From Hepsetus odoe (taxonomy: Eukaryota; Chordata; Actinopteri; Characiformes; Hepsetidae): a DNA stretch of 64,000 bases. Under the pieces are notes generated by a model that saw nothing but the letters and a program-made list of their open reading frames with translations, was not told the DNA's origin and made no database searches. Positions 44,301 through 58,200 of the stretch are shown here, in pieces. The stretch covers positions 21,751,014 through 21,815,013 of the forward strand of contig CM029377.1 in the NCBI GenBank assembly GCA_017165825.1. Direction: 5' to 3'. How positions within the stretch are numbered: position 1 is the first letter of the stretch; the number at the start of each line of letters is the position of its first letter. The position numbers and the translations under genes are program-made.

Positions 44301-47300
44301 ATGTCTCCAGACCTAAACCCTATTGAGCATCTGTGAGGCATCCTCAAACCGAAGGTAGAGGAGCGCAAGGTCTTTAACATCCACCAGCTCTTTGATGTCA
44401 TCATGGAGGAGTGGAAGAGGATTCTAGTGGCAACCTGTGAAGCTCTAGTGAACTCCATGCCCAAGAGAGTTAAGGCAGTGCTGGTAAATAATGGTGGAAA
44501 CACAAAATATTGGCACTTTGGGCACAATGTGGACATTTTTCACTTGGGGTGTTCTCACTTTTGTTGCCAGTGGTTTAGACATTAATGACTGTGTGTTGAG
44601 TTATTTTGAGGAGACAGCTAATTTGCACAAGCTGTACACTGACTACTTTACATTGTATCAAAGTGTCATATCTTCAGTGTTGTCCCATGAAAAGATACAA
44701 TAAAATATTTACAAAAATGTGAGGGGTGTACTCCCTTTCTGAGGTACTGTGAAATAAGGGTGACATATGATACTATGCAAAAGTCTTATTGCCTAAGAGA
44801 GTTCAGGCTGTGCTTAAGAATAGCAGTGGCAATTTCGAATATTAATTTAGAAGTGGGTTAGAATGAAACTTTCTTTGTGTTTACACTCTAAATGTGTTTT
44901 GACATAAATCTGTCACACTTGCCTATGAAATAGAACGTAATGAGGGGGATCAAGACTTTTGCACACTGGTGAAGATGCCTAATGCAATTTCGCATTTTTA
45001 AACAATTTGTACAGATTCATTCAATTGGGAGCGATTTTGAGACTCAAAATCTTTGCGTGCACATTCCCTTGTCTTGTTCTGCCACTTTCTCTAATATATA
45101 TCACATGTTTTACATGCAATAAGAGTTATGTCACCACCTTATTTGCTAGGAATCGTGTTGTCATCACAATAGAGGCAGGCGAATGGGAGCGCGGACAAAC
45201 CTGGGTAAGCCTGGTTACCATGGATACCATGGTACCACGGTAACCAAATTTTACTTCATGGCCAGTTAATTAACCAGCACTTATCAGTTTCTACAAAAGC
45301 CCACACGCATGTATTTCAGCATCACTGATCAATTTCCATATTTCCTGTGGCATTTTTGACCCTACACCAGACTAGAGGTCTCCAGATCTGGACCTTCCAT
45401 CCAGTTCCCAGTCCTGGACACGTGTCTGGGTGTGTGTGTGTCTCTGGATTGTCTGCAAAAGCATGCGATGCCTTTCCGGTATTAGACTACATGGTGGACC
45501 GTTCAGATGAAGCATCATTTTAAACAAATCTTAGGAATGAGTTATGGAAAACATAGATGGTAGAAATGATCAGGCAGAGCCAATTCTTGGTAAAAAAAAT
45601 AATAAATTCTTAGTCGCGCCTGCAGAATCGTGGAATGAACGGAATGCGGTCCCTTTGGCCCGGTGCGAAACAGTGATTTATCCCACATATAAGCGCTCTA
45701 TAAACACTAACCAAAATGTTCACAAGACCAAAATGCTCTCTTCTGTCAAAAATTCTTCTTAAGCATTTGTTAATGTTCACAAAGAGACCCAATGGAGCTC
45801 AAAGACAACCTGAGCCACAGCAGATTTAAGAGCAGGTGAACCCTTCTAGAACCCATATGAGGATAATGGGGTCAACGGGAAAGGGAGTTCAACCCAAAGC
45901 TGGCCTTGTTCACACCTTGCATCTCGGACAATCCGATGCTAAGTGGGCATCTCTAAGCCCAACATACAATGCCTTGCGTCCCCACGTGCATCTCCAGTGA
46001 CCACTGGTCTGCACCATTGTGAGAGACCAAATTAATTAATGTTTTTAACCAACAAGAGGCAGTTTCCAAAATCTGACAGTGGATTGAAAATCAGGGCTAT
46101 TATTGTAGCGGGAACTCCACTGGACTCTAGATATATGTTTGTGTGTGTTGGAAAAGTAGATATTAAATACTCGCTGAGGTGAATGGAGGGCACTGAAAGT
46201 GTCAGGTTGTTCTCTAGCAGGCATAAGGACTTGGCTCAGTCATTCAGAGCTGTAGCATCGCTACTATGTCAGGCACACACAGATCATGATTGGATTCGCA
46301 TGATTCATCTAATTCAGCAGGGGGCAGCCATACCAGCACACAGGGGGCTGTGATGAGGACAGTGTTCAGGGATATCTCAGAGCAACCTACTGGTCCAGGA
46401 TTCAAACCCATGACCTAGTACCAAAACACTAGGCCACTGCTGGCCAAAATGTACCTCGCCAGGGTAAGAGGCATTCACGGGCAGACTGGCTATAGAGCAT
46501 ATTCTGATTGGTTACCATGGAAACCAAGTAATGGAAACCAACGCAAACATCGTCTTCTACAAATGAAGAAGACCTCCAGTTGCTTTGATGCTCTTGTCTC
46601 TCTAATGTGAATTACCCTGCTTCCGACGCTCCTGCTTCGTGAACCTTTCATCACATGCGCTAGGAAGGGGATAATCGATGTTCACGTCACCTGTCAGCAA
46701 TTGTAATGTTGGGGGCTCGTGTGAAGTTTTCATTCTGGTCGGGTCGAGAGTTTGCGTGCTTGTGTGTGGGCCAAAGGGAGGCCAGTCACAGGCCTCACTC
46801 AGCCTGCAGAGGCACCTTTTTAGATCTTATCTTCATGAAAGGAGGGATTACTCACGATCCCGCCAAAAAGAGGAGTAGAAACTTTTTGCCAAAACTCCAT
46901 CCACCTCCGCAGGCCTCTATGCTTTGATATTCAGTAAACATTTTAATCTAGCCTTCAGACAAACCGCCGGCTCAAGGGCCCAGGTTTAGATGGCAGCTCA
47001 GGGGGAAAAGATGGAGCGAGGGCAGGAGAGAGGAGCGAGAGTGCGAGCCATTTGAGGGGGTTTGTTAATGCGTTACTGTACATTAGCAGAATGAATGTGA
47101 CCCTTTGATCTTCCCTCGCAGGGATCATCGCTTACACGGAGTATCTCTTCCTTCTGTGCATCTTGACAAGTGAGTATTAACCTCTCTCTCTCTCTATTTC
47201 TGTCCTCTTTTTGCTGTCGCTTTGCTTCTCTCTCGGCCTGTCTCCATGTGGCTCATTCGCCCCTCGCTTTCTTCCACCTTCTCTATCCCACCAGACCTGT

Positions 47301-50148
47301 TTCCTACTTTAAAGACAAATCATTCCCAAAGCCTGACCTTATCGCTGTTAAAGGCCCACCCAGTCTATACAGAGAGTTAAATCAAGACCCTACATGCAGA
47401 AGTTATTTTGGTCACAACCATATCTATTGAACCGTGCCTCTCGTGACTTCCTTTTCTTTTTACATTTTGTAGGAAGTCACCTAAAATATTATTTTCTGCC
47501 TCTCAAATGCTCATCTTTGGAATATTGAGTAGATTAAATGAAGGAAATGCTTGTTAGCTTACAAACATGTACAGTTCTCTAGATCTTCCTGAAAGAAGAT
47601 GATTTAGAAGTGTTTGTTTCTCATTTTCAGTACAGTCTTTGTACCTGAGCAGTTTGATTGTTTTTTGTTGGTTAATCCACACAGTGATCTATGTCTGAAC
47701 CTTCAAGTAGAACAAAACTTAAGACGTGAAGCAGTGAAGAAACAGGTGCAGATGATTCCAGATGATCAGATGATTAGATTACTGCTGATGATGATGAGAA
47801 CACCTTTATCTTCAATATTGTATCTTTAGACACTTTTCCCCATTTGTTCCAATCGCCTCAATTTGCTAGATAAGACCTACTTCAGGTGATCACTTCTTCT
47901 TTGTTTCGTTTGTCTGATGTGCATTCTTTCTGTGTTAGCTGAGTACGTTACAGAGCTGTTGAGTTCAGGCTAACTTTAGAGCCCTCATCGTCACCCTCTC
48001 CCGCTGTGCTGAAGGACTTCAATCAGCAGCACAGCAAGAACACAGCGGCCCCTTCCTGCGCGCACCCTGATCTGCCGTTCCCACAGCAACATAACACCAT
48101 GGAGACATACGGCCCTTGACGAGTTCAAAAACACACCTGGAGAATGTGATGAAAGGAGAAGTGCTGCACAAGAGAGCTTGGGGCACGAGACCCTACTGAT
48201 CAGCTCTGCAGTCAGAATTAACGTGCTGTAGGAGGCAGATGTTTGCCATGGAGATCTCAAGAGAAGGGCCTGGATTTGAATATTTCAGTGCAACTCTGTT
48301 TGCTATTGAATTTGTCCTGAATATTCAAGAGTTTAACTTCTCAGCAGAGTGAAACAATAGGGACAGTGTTTCACAGCATATGTGTTTTGCAGCATACACT
48401 TTATTACACAAGTGTAGAATTCTAACCAGCTTCTAACCAAGTCCAAATTTGGGTTGACCACCATTATTCTTCAGCACAGCTTCAACTCTCTTAGGCAAAC
48501 TTGTTTCTTTAAGCCATGAGGAACAGCTCTCCAGGTATCTTGAAGGACGCCCCAGACCTCTTGTTTGGACGCTGCTCTCTTTTGTTTTCCGTATTCTTTA
48601 TGATCCCACACCGCTTCTACCTCCAAAACTGGTCAGGTGCAGGGACTGCCCTGAAAATTAAATTGGTTAGGCCTTCAGGAGCTGGACTGAAAGCCTTACA
48701 TGCAGTTACCAGTGTCAAATGTCCATGCATGAGTCCGTTGTCATTAGCTTGGAGCATCAGCATGAATGATGCCATTACATTTCAAGAAACCAAATTTACA
48801 CCTTGCTTGTCTTCCCTCCCCAGAGCCTCATGCCGGCTTTAAAATTGCTTTCAACATGTTTGATGCAGACGGCAACCGGATGGTGGACAAGCGAGAATTT
48901 CTGGTGGTGAGAGAATTCACATCTTTCAACTGTGGCGCACCTGAATCTGACTCATCCCCTGTTTTTATGATGACCATATCATATCAAGCCTGTCAGCGCT
49001 CTTGCTCTCAAATCCAAAAGGTTGAAGGCATTTTGTTTCGACTTGATAGATCCCCCAGAACTAGATTAAGCATAAATCTCTGCCCGCTAGATCTGAGTCA
49101 GTCTGAGGACAGATTGTCCTTTATTTTTAACTGATCTACCGTGAAGGGGTTTGAAATATTACTAACCGATTGCATTGATTGGCACCTGGGTCAGACCATG
49201 TTCTCTCCTCCAGCTGCAGGAGATCTTCCGGAAGAAGAACGAGAAGAAGGGAAGGAAGGGAGACACAGAGAAGTCCGCTCAGCTGGTAAGAAGAACCAGG
49301 AAGGTAATGCTTAGATTAGCACAAACCCTAGAACATCTAGAGGTTCAGCTGTGTGATGGAGGACAGGTCTGAGATGTAGATTAGGTTGGTGTAGAAGTAT
49401 TGGAGTTGGAATAGGACAAGGAGATGGATCTAGAGATTGAGGGATATTAAGCCAGTATTTTGGTATTTGGGCAGGAAAATGGTTGGAGATAAGTTAGAAT
49501 TTATGGTTCCCAGGTATTATAACTTTCTAAGCATTGATCCAAGGAACTGGAGATCATGATCTGGCGATGCCATGGTCATCCATGGCCAGGAGTGTTCTCT
49601 GGGAGTGTTATTAGACATGGTGGTTAACATGAGCATCTGTTAGATGATAAGAGAATTACCTTTAAGTGTCCTGCAAGCCTGATGAAGCTTTTAAATGATG
49701 GTTTGTAGGAGTGTGCTTTGTGTAGCCCTTCCCAGCGTGGCGGGATAAGATTAACTCTAGCTAGGACACAACTATCTTGGATCAAAAGAATAAGTGTTGT
49801 CTTATGGGATATGTGTAACCATATTCAGAAGGAGACCGATAGTGAACAGTTGACAAGGAACTTGTGTTGTTTTCACAGGACGTTCCCAATTTGATGTTGA
49901 GTTCACTTTTTAGATCCCGCATAGGAGTTGGTTACTTGCCTTAGGAGTCACAGCAATGGGCAAAATAGTCGCAAAAAAGTCCAGAGGAGGATGATGTGTG
50001 GCATGCATCAGGAAAGGATCCAGAATGGCTGCAGTCCTCTAGTATTTCATGGATGGATGACATCTTTCATGAGCAGATGGTGTAGAACCATGTAAACAAG
50101 AGACTCTAAGGAGGAGATAAAAGGGACCAGTGGAGTTTTGCAGCATTA

Positions 50149-50198
<50 letters not shown>

Positions 50199-53100
50199 GA
50201 CTGCTGTTTTTCTCCTGTGCCTGAGGAATGTTGTTTAAATGGATATAAATCCCAAATGACTTTTTTAGTTATTCCAGTGCAGGGAGAGAGAAATACCTCT
50301 TTTTCATGTGTGTATATTTTCCTGCCATGGTAACCAGCATCAGTCTCATCATGGTTTGTTGAATGAAGAGGGAATGTTTTCACTGTTATATTAATCCAGC
50401 CAAAACGAGACTAGCCTCCCTCTGCTGTAGAGCTTCAGGACAAGAGTTAGCTGACCTATCCATGGTCTACCCACCAAAAACCACTACATTCAGCCTCTTG
50501 AGACATTTAGTGCAGAACCTCACTAATGAAACCACCATAATTTTGCTGAAACCTAAATCCTTCCTACTTTCAAACCTGTCAAGCTCCCTACTAGTTGGTG
50601 TCTATAAAATGTTCAGCTGTTAGTAGTCAAGGTAAGGGGCCTTTTGCACAGTTTCAGCCATTTTATTATAAAATTAAAAATAAATAAATCCATGAATAGA
50701 GGTCCAAAGACCACAAGAGGTTGGTTCATTGGTGGTCCAAGATCTGTTGCTGTCTTCAAAGTTATTCCAGCTATGCTAGCTAAGTGACTAGCTTATGGTC
50801 ATAACTTGGCTCTCTTTCAGTCTAGTATATTCAAATTTTTCTCTTAAAATATTGTCTTCTTTTTCTTACGGCTGCTCCCAGGGTCACAATAGCTATTTGT
50901 TTCTATCATAAGAGTATGTTTCACAAAAACAAAAATAATTAAACTTTTAATCCTCGGTACAATTTCTTATTTAGCTAAATGAGATTTTTAACAGCAATCT
51001 GTGAAGCTGTGAACATAGAAACAATGGCTGAATAACAACTCATTTTGGATGGTCAGGTCAAAAATCTGTGTCAGTGTTCCTCAGCCTGTTTATGCTAATA
51101 AATCCATCGAGAACCTTTAAGCTGCCAAAGGCTTGTCTGAGGCAAATGTGCCAGTGTTTCGCTGGGATGCGTATTCTCTGAGGTCTTGTGGACAAAAAAA
51201 GTGCAAATGTTTCCCTTGTTCTGCCACTTTCTCTTCTTGCATGTTCTAACCTGTTCCTCTCTTTCCTCCCTTTTCTTCCCCCCTTCCACCTCCCTGAACA
51301 CTGCGACCCCTCGTCCATGTGCTTGTAGAGCATGCAGCTCTATGGATATCAGGTTGCCCCCATCAACAGCGTATGTATCACCCCGAACCCACCCTGAGCC
51401 CTTTGACCCATGAACTCTTTGTTAGCGATGGGGGGTATGGTGGTGTGTCCTCTTTCCGATTTGCTCTGCATGTGATTTTAGCATAACGATGATAAAAAAT
51501 GAGCAGAATGACATTGTAGATCACAACTTTAGGAGCACAAATATGATGCTGGCGAGACAACAGCAAGCCCGTGAAATTGTGCAAGAGATTGTGAACAGCT
51601 TGACCTCTAGGGTCATGCAAAGCCCTGTACAATTTTCTACCAAATGTGGGAAATTTAATTACAATTGATTTTTTTTTTAACGGTAACAAATCAGTTGCAA
51701 ACTTCATCAGCGGGTGGGTGGCGGAGCTCGAGTGGGGGGAGGGGTTCTGACTGATTTTAGGTGGAGATGGACTGAAAGGAACTGTGGCTGCAAATGTGTT
51801 TTCTATTGAGCCAGCACTGGAGTCTTTCAAAGCACTTAGACCAACTCTATGACCTTACCACACACACACACTTACACACAGAAGCTGAGCTGGTGGTCCA
51901 TTTGTGATGTTTAGACAAAGTGCCCTCCAATAGGGCAGAGAAAGGGTGGGTGGCTGCTTAAGGAGGGGTCCGAAAAGAAAGGCGTTTGAGACTCAACGAA
52001 ACTGTGCTGACCTGCCTGCTGCAGGGACCAATTAAATTCCTTGCAGCACTTTAAGATAATGGAGATGCAAAAGAAGATTCCACCTGCTGGGCTCCTGCAG
52101 AACACATTAGTTGCGCAATGATAGTTTCCTTTTTTGCTCCATTGAGCAAAACCCATTAGCATCATGTTGATAATTAGTCCATGTCTGAGTGGGACATTGG
52201 TCATCCAAATAAGGCAACAGATTGCCTTAAAAATGAGCAACATTAAAGAACCTTGGGATTCGACAGGTGGCACGTTAAACTCTGGTGACATATCGGATGC
52301 AATTCGAAGGCTTTTCAAGGCCGACAATTCTAGACAAACATCTTTACTAAACTCGGTTAAGGCTAACAATGGCTCTTCTATTGTCCCTTTGTGATGTGCA
52401 TCCATTTTTGCTTCTTTTGAGCCCATGGCCAGTCGCGCTAACTTGCTAACAGCTGCCCCTGTGATGCCGAACCTTCCACAGGCAATGAAAAAAGAGAGCC
52501 AAGAGGAGGTTGTGGCCCGCAGCTACTGGGACATGTTGAGACGGGGCACCAGCCAAGCCCTCTTTTCTGACCTGGCAGAGGTACAGCTATAGCCCTCTGT
52601 CCCCATGCACCCTCATCTCTCACTTTGTCTTTCACTTTAACCCTCATGTACACGGGTCACTGAGTTCCGACCTCGGTCCTGAAGCACCCTTGACCTGCAT
52701 GTTTCCTTATTTGACCTGTTAAAAAAAAGCAGGGAAAATACTGCAAGGCAGGGGTCTTTGAGGACTACGGAAATGTAGGTGGTCTGGTTCTCTACCCCAG
52801 AACAGTAGTTCCCAACCAAGTCCTCAAGGACACCTTCATGGTCAGCATAAGCAGGGACTCACCACAGGAGCCAGGAACTTTTTTCTGGTGCTCTAGGACC
52901 CATTTCCACAAGAGTCAACAAGGTTCATGTCCCATCCAGTTCCCTTTTGATGCCAGTCTGTAGGTATCAGGGACTAGTAGAGTCTGCTAAACTGAACATC
53001 ACCATCAAACACAAGATTTAAAGAAATGTTTTATAGAAAAGTTGGTAATGGAGACAAGAATGGATATCTGCCAAATTGGGACCTGATCAAGACACGGCAT

Positions 53101-55175
53101 CTCCTTCATCTTTGCTGAGTGTACTCAAACAATGGTCAACATTTGATACCTGAACTTGAAACATCTTCAGGAGCAAAGGAAGTTTTTGGCGCTTTTGCAC
53201 AGAAAGAACCTTTGTCATTTCTTGTCATCATGGAGACATAAAGATTGAAGACCATCATTAGTTCTTCATAAGTTTCCAGAACTATGATGGAAATGCTAAG
53301 GCACTTTGATCCAAGGCATTCTTGATTGCCTGGTTCAGGTGGGTTGAGAGCTTGGAGAACCCTGAAACTGTAGACCATCTGGTGTCCACTTAGGACTAGT
53401 TTGGGAAGAACTTGTGAAACGCACTGATTCTTCTGTTTGAGGCCTATGTTGGGCTGAATGTGTGTGTTCTGGGCCTTCAGAACCATTCATATTTTAACTC
53501 ACTACCTTGTCACCCTTCTCTGTTGGCCATTTGCTCTTCCATTCATTATCCCTTTGTTCTCATCATTTACATCCCTCTGTGTTCATCTATGTGAGAGTCA
53601 GTCTGATGTTCACTACCATGGAAGGATCTAGACCTGCTTTTAGGAAATCCTGGGTATCACTGTGGTTTTACCCTTGTTGATTTCTACATTTCTTTATGGT
53701 TTTAAGTAAAAAGTGTGTTGTCCTGTAAGCCACCTTGTACATCTATAACTGTGGCTTTATTTGTAAGCAAGTCAACAAGGAAGTGAGGAATGTTCTCTAA
53801 AAGTAAAACTATAAAATTAATGGGACCCTGCAAACCGTAAGTGCTACTCCAAATTTTAGTTCTGATATTTTCTAAATTTATGCCATTGTTAGTATGTGAT
53901 TACGATAGTGGCTTATTTTTCCCCTGGATTGGGTTGAAATTTTTATTGAACATTTGCAAAATGGCTTCATGTGAACAGTTTACAGTAATCAGATTTATAA
54001 AAAATAAATCATTTTGACCTAAACTCTCACTCACTTTCAGGCTGCCAAGATTGATTGGATTGTGTGTTGTATTAACATAGTTTTATCGAGAATGACTTTG
54101 TTTCTACTTGAGAAGAGTACTCAAAAGTCTTAGATGAGTTGGAATGGAATAAATTAATATATATTTGTATTCTAAATTTTGGCCTTTAAAGCGCTAATAT
54201 GATGGAAAACTTTAATATGCACATGAGCCTCTAACCTAGCGTTGTTTACTGTGTTCTGAGAGCATCCTGACCAGTTACAGTGTGTCTTTGGTTTGCGGGT
54301 GTTTTCAGAGTACTTGGTTGCATATAGTCCTGTGTAAAAGTCTTGAGCCCCTCTTTTCTTCATATTTTGCTTCCAGACTTTCTAGTATTTGTAATGTTGA
54401 GGAACAGTTCCCCAGTTCTTCCTGAAGGACAGTATTGTTGTCTCTCATTTTCAGTATAGTCTCTGTACTTGATCAGTTCTTCAGACCTTCCTGAAGGACA
54501 GTGTTTTTGTCTCTCATTTTCAGTACAGTCTCTGTACCCGAGGAGTTCTCTTGATCTTCCTGAAGGACAGTGTTTTTGTCTCTCATTTTCAGTACAGTCT
54601 CTGTACCTGAGCAGTTTGATTGTTTTTGTTGGTTAATCCACACAGTGATCTACGTCTGAACCTTCAAGCAGAACAAAGCAGCTAACTTAAGACAGGAAGC
54701 AGTGAAGAAACAGGTGCAGATGATTCCACATGATCAGGTGATTCGTTTACTGCTGATGCTAAACACTGAGTGGATGGAACCTCTTTATCTAGAACTTCCT
54801 TTACACAATTTTGCAACCACTAAAACATTTGTTACTGTTTCTTTCATTTAATCTACTCTATATGCCAAAGATAAAATAGTATTAATAAAATAATATACTA
54901 TAAAATAGTATTTCTGCACCAACAAGCAAGCAACATATAAAGAAATTAAGGGCTCAGGACCTTCTGCACTGTACAGTATTGTCCCCAAATCGTTCAGCCA
55001 CAAAGTGAACCATCGTTTATAAAAGATCTGAGCAAAAAATGTGAATCGGACTGGGTGTGTTTGGCCTGCTGCTCTGTTTGAGTGGCTCTAATTGTTGTTT
55101 GAAAGGCAACTCCAGCCTAATAACACTGCCGAGCAGTACATCTGCTCTTTATTTACCTCCCCTGTTACTCACAAT

Positions 55176-55210
<35 letters not shown>

Positions 55211-58200
55211 GGAAAAAGAGAAAATAAATCAGACCATGGTATTTTGAATGACAGGAGATACTGACAGTGATTGGTTCTGATGACTGTGCGTGTGTGTGTA
55301 TGTGTGTGAGGGTGTGTGTGTTAATGGCTAATGAATGAGCACTCACTGGGAGGAGTGTCTGGGTTACCTGTTTGTGCGGCGCAACCAAATGTACACGACT
55401 TACTCACCTGGGAGGGTGGAAGTGCTAATCACTGTTTTCCTCCCAAACGATGGGATCAAAGGCCAAAACCCCCCCAGGCGGCCGTCGCCGCCATATCTGG
55501 GCGTGGCTTCTCGTGATCATGTGACGATGACTTCACATTAATGGTTTCCAGAAACTGTGACATAATGGCCGTGACGTCACTCTTCCAGGAGACGGAGGCA
55601 TTAAAAAAAAGAAAAGAAAGAGGAGATGTAATAAATAGAGAGGGAAGTCGGTGTTGTCTGCTGAGGGACACTGAGGCTCTTATTAATTTAGCCATTATGT
55701 CTTCAAGGGAGAATCTGCCCATTTGGCAGGATTCTGGACATGTCCAGAGAGAAGAGCAGTTCTCTTTTAATTAGCTTGATGGTATGCAGCTTTTAAAGAC
55801 AATGCATTGCATAAAGTGGACTGACATTCAAAACTCTGGAACAGGTCATTTTAACAGGTTCTTCAAAAACAAAAAGAAAATGTGATAAATATCTGGCATA
55901 TTCAAAATCTCTTCTTTTTTTTTTTTTTGTTCATATTTTCTTGATTTTGGATTCTGGTTAATTTGATTAGAACCCAGTTCTGGCTCATTATTTTAAGAGT
56001 ATTTTTTTCAGGGTCTAGATTTTATTCATGGTGTTCATTTTATACCGTGCATACAGAAGGGTTTTCAGACTCTGAGTTCAGATATTTCTTGGAAATTCAA
56101 ATTTAGAATAGATTTCTGTCTAGATCAGTCTACACACCTTACTCCACAATGACTTTCCTTTTAACAGAAATATTCAGACCCCTCATCTTCTTGGGAATGC
56201 ATGTACAAGCTTGGCCATATTTTGGAAGCTTCACTTGTTCTTTTCAGGAGAATCATTAAAAAAAACTGTTAAATAGCAAGAATTTCAAAGTCTTTTCAGA
56301 GATACTCTACTGGGTTTAGGTCCCGATGCTTTTGGAAAAGCTTTTTACGCAGAAACGCACCTTATTTTTCTGCATTCATCTTTCCCTTTATCCAGAAAGC
56401 CAGAAAAACATCTCCACAACATGAAGCTACCATCGCCATGTTTGATTGTAGGTATGGTGATTCTCTGGGCCTTATTTTCTCAACTCTGCCCTGGAAACTC
56501 CTCCATAAAGACCTGATCGATGGAGTGCTGCACCGATGGTTGTCTTTCTGTAATGTTTCACAAACTCCACAATCTGGATCTCATTCATAGTTAGCATTGA
56601 GTTTTTGCATACCCGTCTGACCAAGTTCTTTCCATCTTTGGTTCTGCAAATCTAGGAAGACACTTGGTGATTCCAAATCTCTTCCATTTGTGAACGATGG
56701 AGGTCACCGTGCTGCAGAAATTATTTGCAAAGCTTTCATCAGATCCGCATGGCACAAAACTATGTGCAGACCTCGTGGCTTGCTTTTTAATCTTACTTTC
56801 TAAACCTTGTAGATCAGTGTGTTCGTAGTGATGTTCAATGTCATCAAGTTCAGTTCTTGATAGTAGGAGACACCAGAGCTGCAAGGGTCTCAACAAAAGG
56901 CCTGAAAACGTGTGTTAATCAGATATTTCAGTCTTTTGTATTTAGAAAAGAAATTAAACAATCCACACCTTGTGTTTGCTGTGTCATTGTAGAGTTTTGG
57001 TGTGTATATTGATGAGACATAATGAATCGAATTCATCATAAGATGAGTCTGAATCTTGAAAGAGCTTCCATATGTACTGGAAGAAGTTCATTCGTGACAT
57101 TTTGAACCATGTGTGTTTCTGTTTGGCACAAAAAAAACTATGAAGTTGCAAATCCTACAATAGCTAGATTTACGTGCAATAAAAAGTGTGTCCTGTTTTT
57201 GAATACACAGATTCTAAACTCTTGAACCATAGTATATTTGTTGATGTTCATGTTGTTTTTCCTCGATGGACATTCTCACACCAAACACCATCTGCTCCTG
57301 TGCACTGTTTCTACTCTGAGTCCTACGAGGGTTTGAGCCATCAAACGGAACCATTCTTTTTTCTCTTTGTAACTTTCTTAACGCTTGAAATCGTTTCTTC
57401 GTGGATAGGATTTTAATCTGGAGGTATAGCAGAGGCATGGATCAAGGCTCTGGTTGGCTTGAATGCACAGAAAGCTCTTGAGGAGGATATGAGGAATCCC
57501 TGCCTGGTTCTACATACATTTGGCATGACAGGCTGATTGGTAGGGGTGGGGCCTATTGAGCAATCTGGCTAGACCTTTCTCCTACCAATAGATTTATTTT
57601 GCCAGCCCCTTGACTATGATGATGAAGTAGAGATACTCTTTTGTGTCTTTAGATCCAGTAATATCAACTCTTTAAACCCTAGAAATGAGATGTTATCAGT
57701 AAAAAAAAAGGTCAGATTTATGTAATTTTGAACTGAGAACTCATAAAATTGGCACGTCACAAAATGAGGATATTGTTCCAACTGCAAATTGCAAAGTTTT
57801 AGGCTTGCATCTGCTGATACCTGAAATTTATTTATGCAAGCAAAAGCATATATGCATCACTGTATCTTCTTATTGGATACAAGTCCTGACCTTGTATTGT
57901 AACACTAATTTCTGAAGCAAAAATAAAGTCACACCCACTCTTTAAGGCATCAAAACCTGCTCACTTCAAGGATGTTGAGTACAAGGGTTAAATTTTGATT
58001 GGGCTGATCCAGATAAAAATGCAGGTGTGAATGCATCACTTCAAACCAAATTTCAATCGAATGGCTTTCAGCCACGTTATAGCAGTGTGTACACAACCGT
58101 CTGTCCAAGAAGTTTGGCAACTAAAGCCCCTACCACTGTAGTCAAGCTGATTGGCATGCCCACCACAAAGGAACTAAATTGTTTGAGAACCAAGTGTGAA

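Larger units (their letters stand above)
47170..48823. other. micu3 intron 5
   Basis: Contains a family B MITE fragment (47570-47860) and a family C fragment (48370-48660). The remaining sequence shows no exon. Confidence 0.6.
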
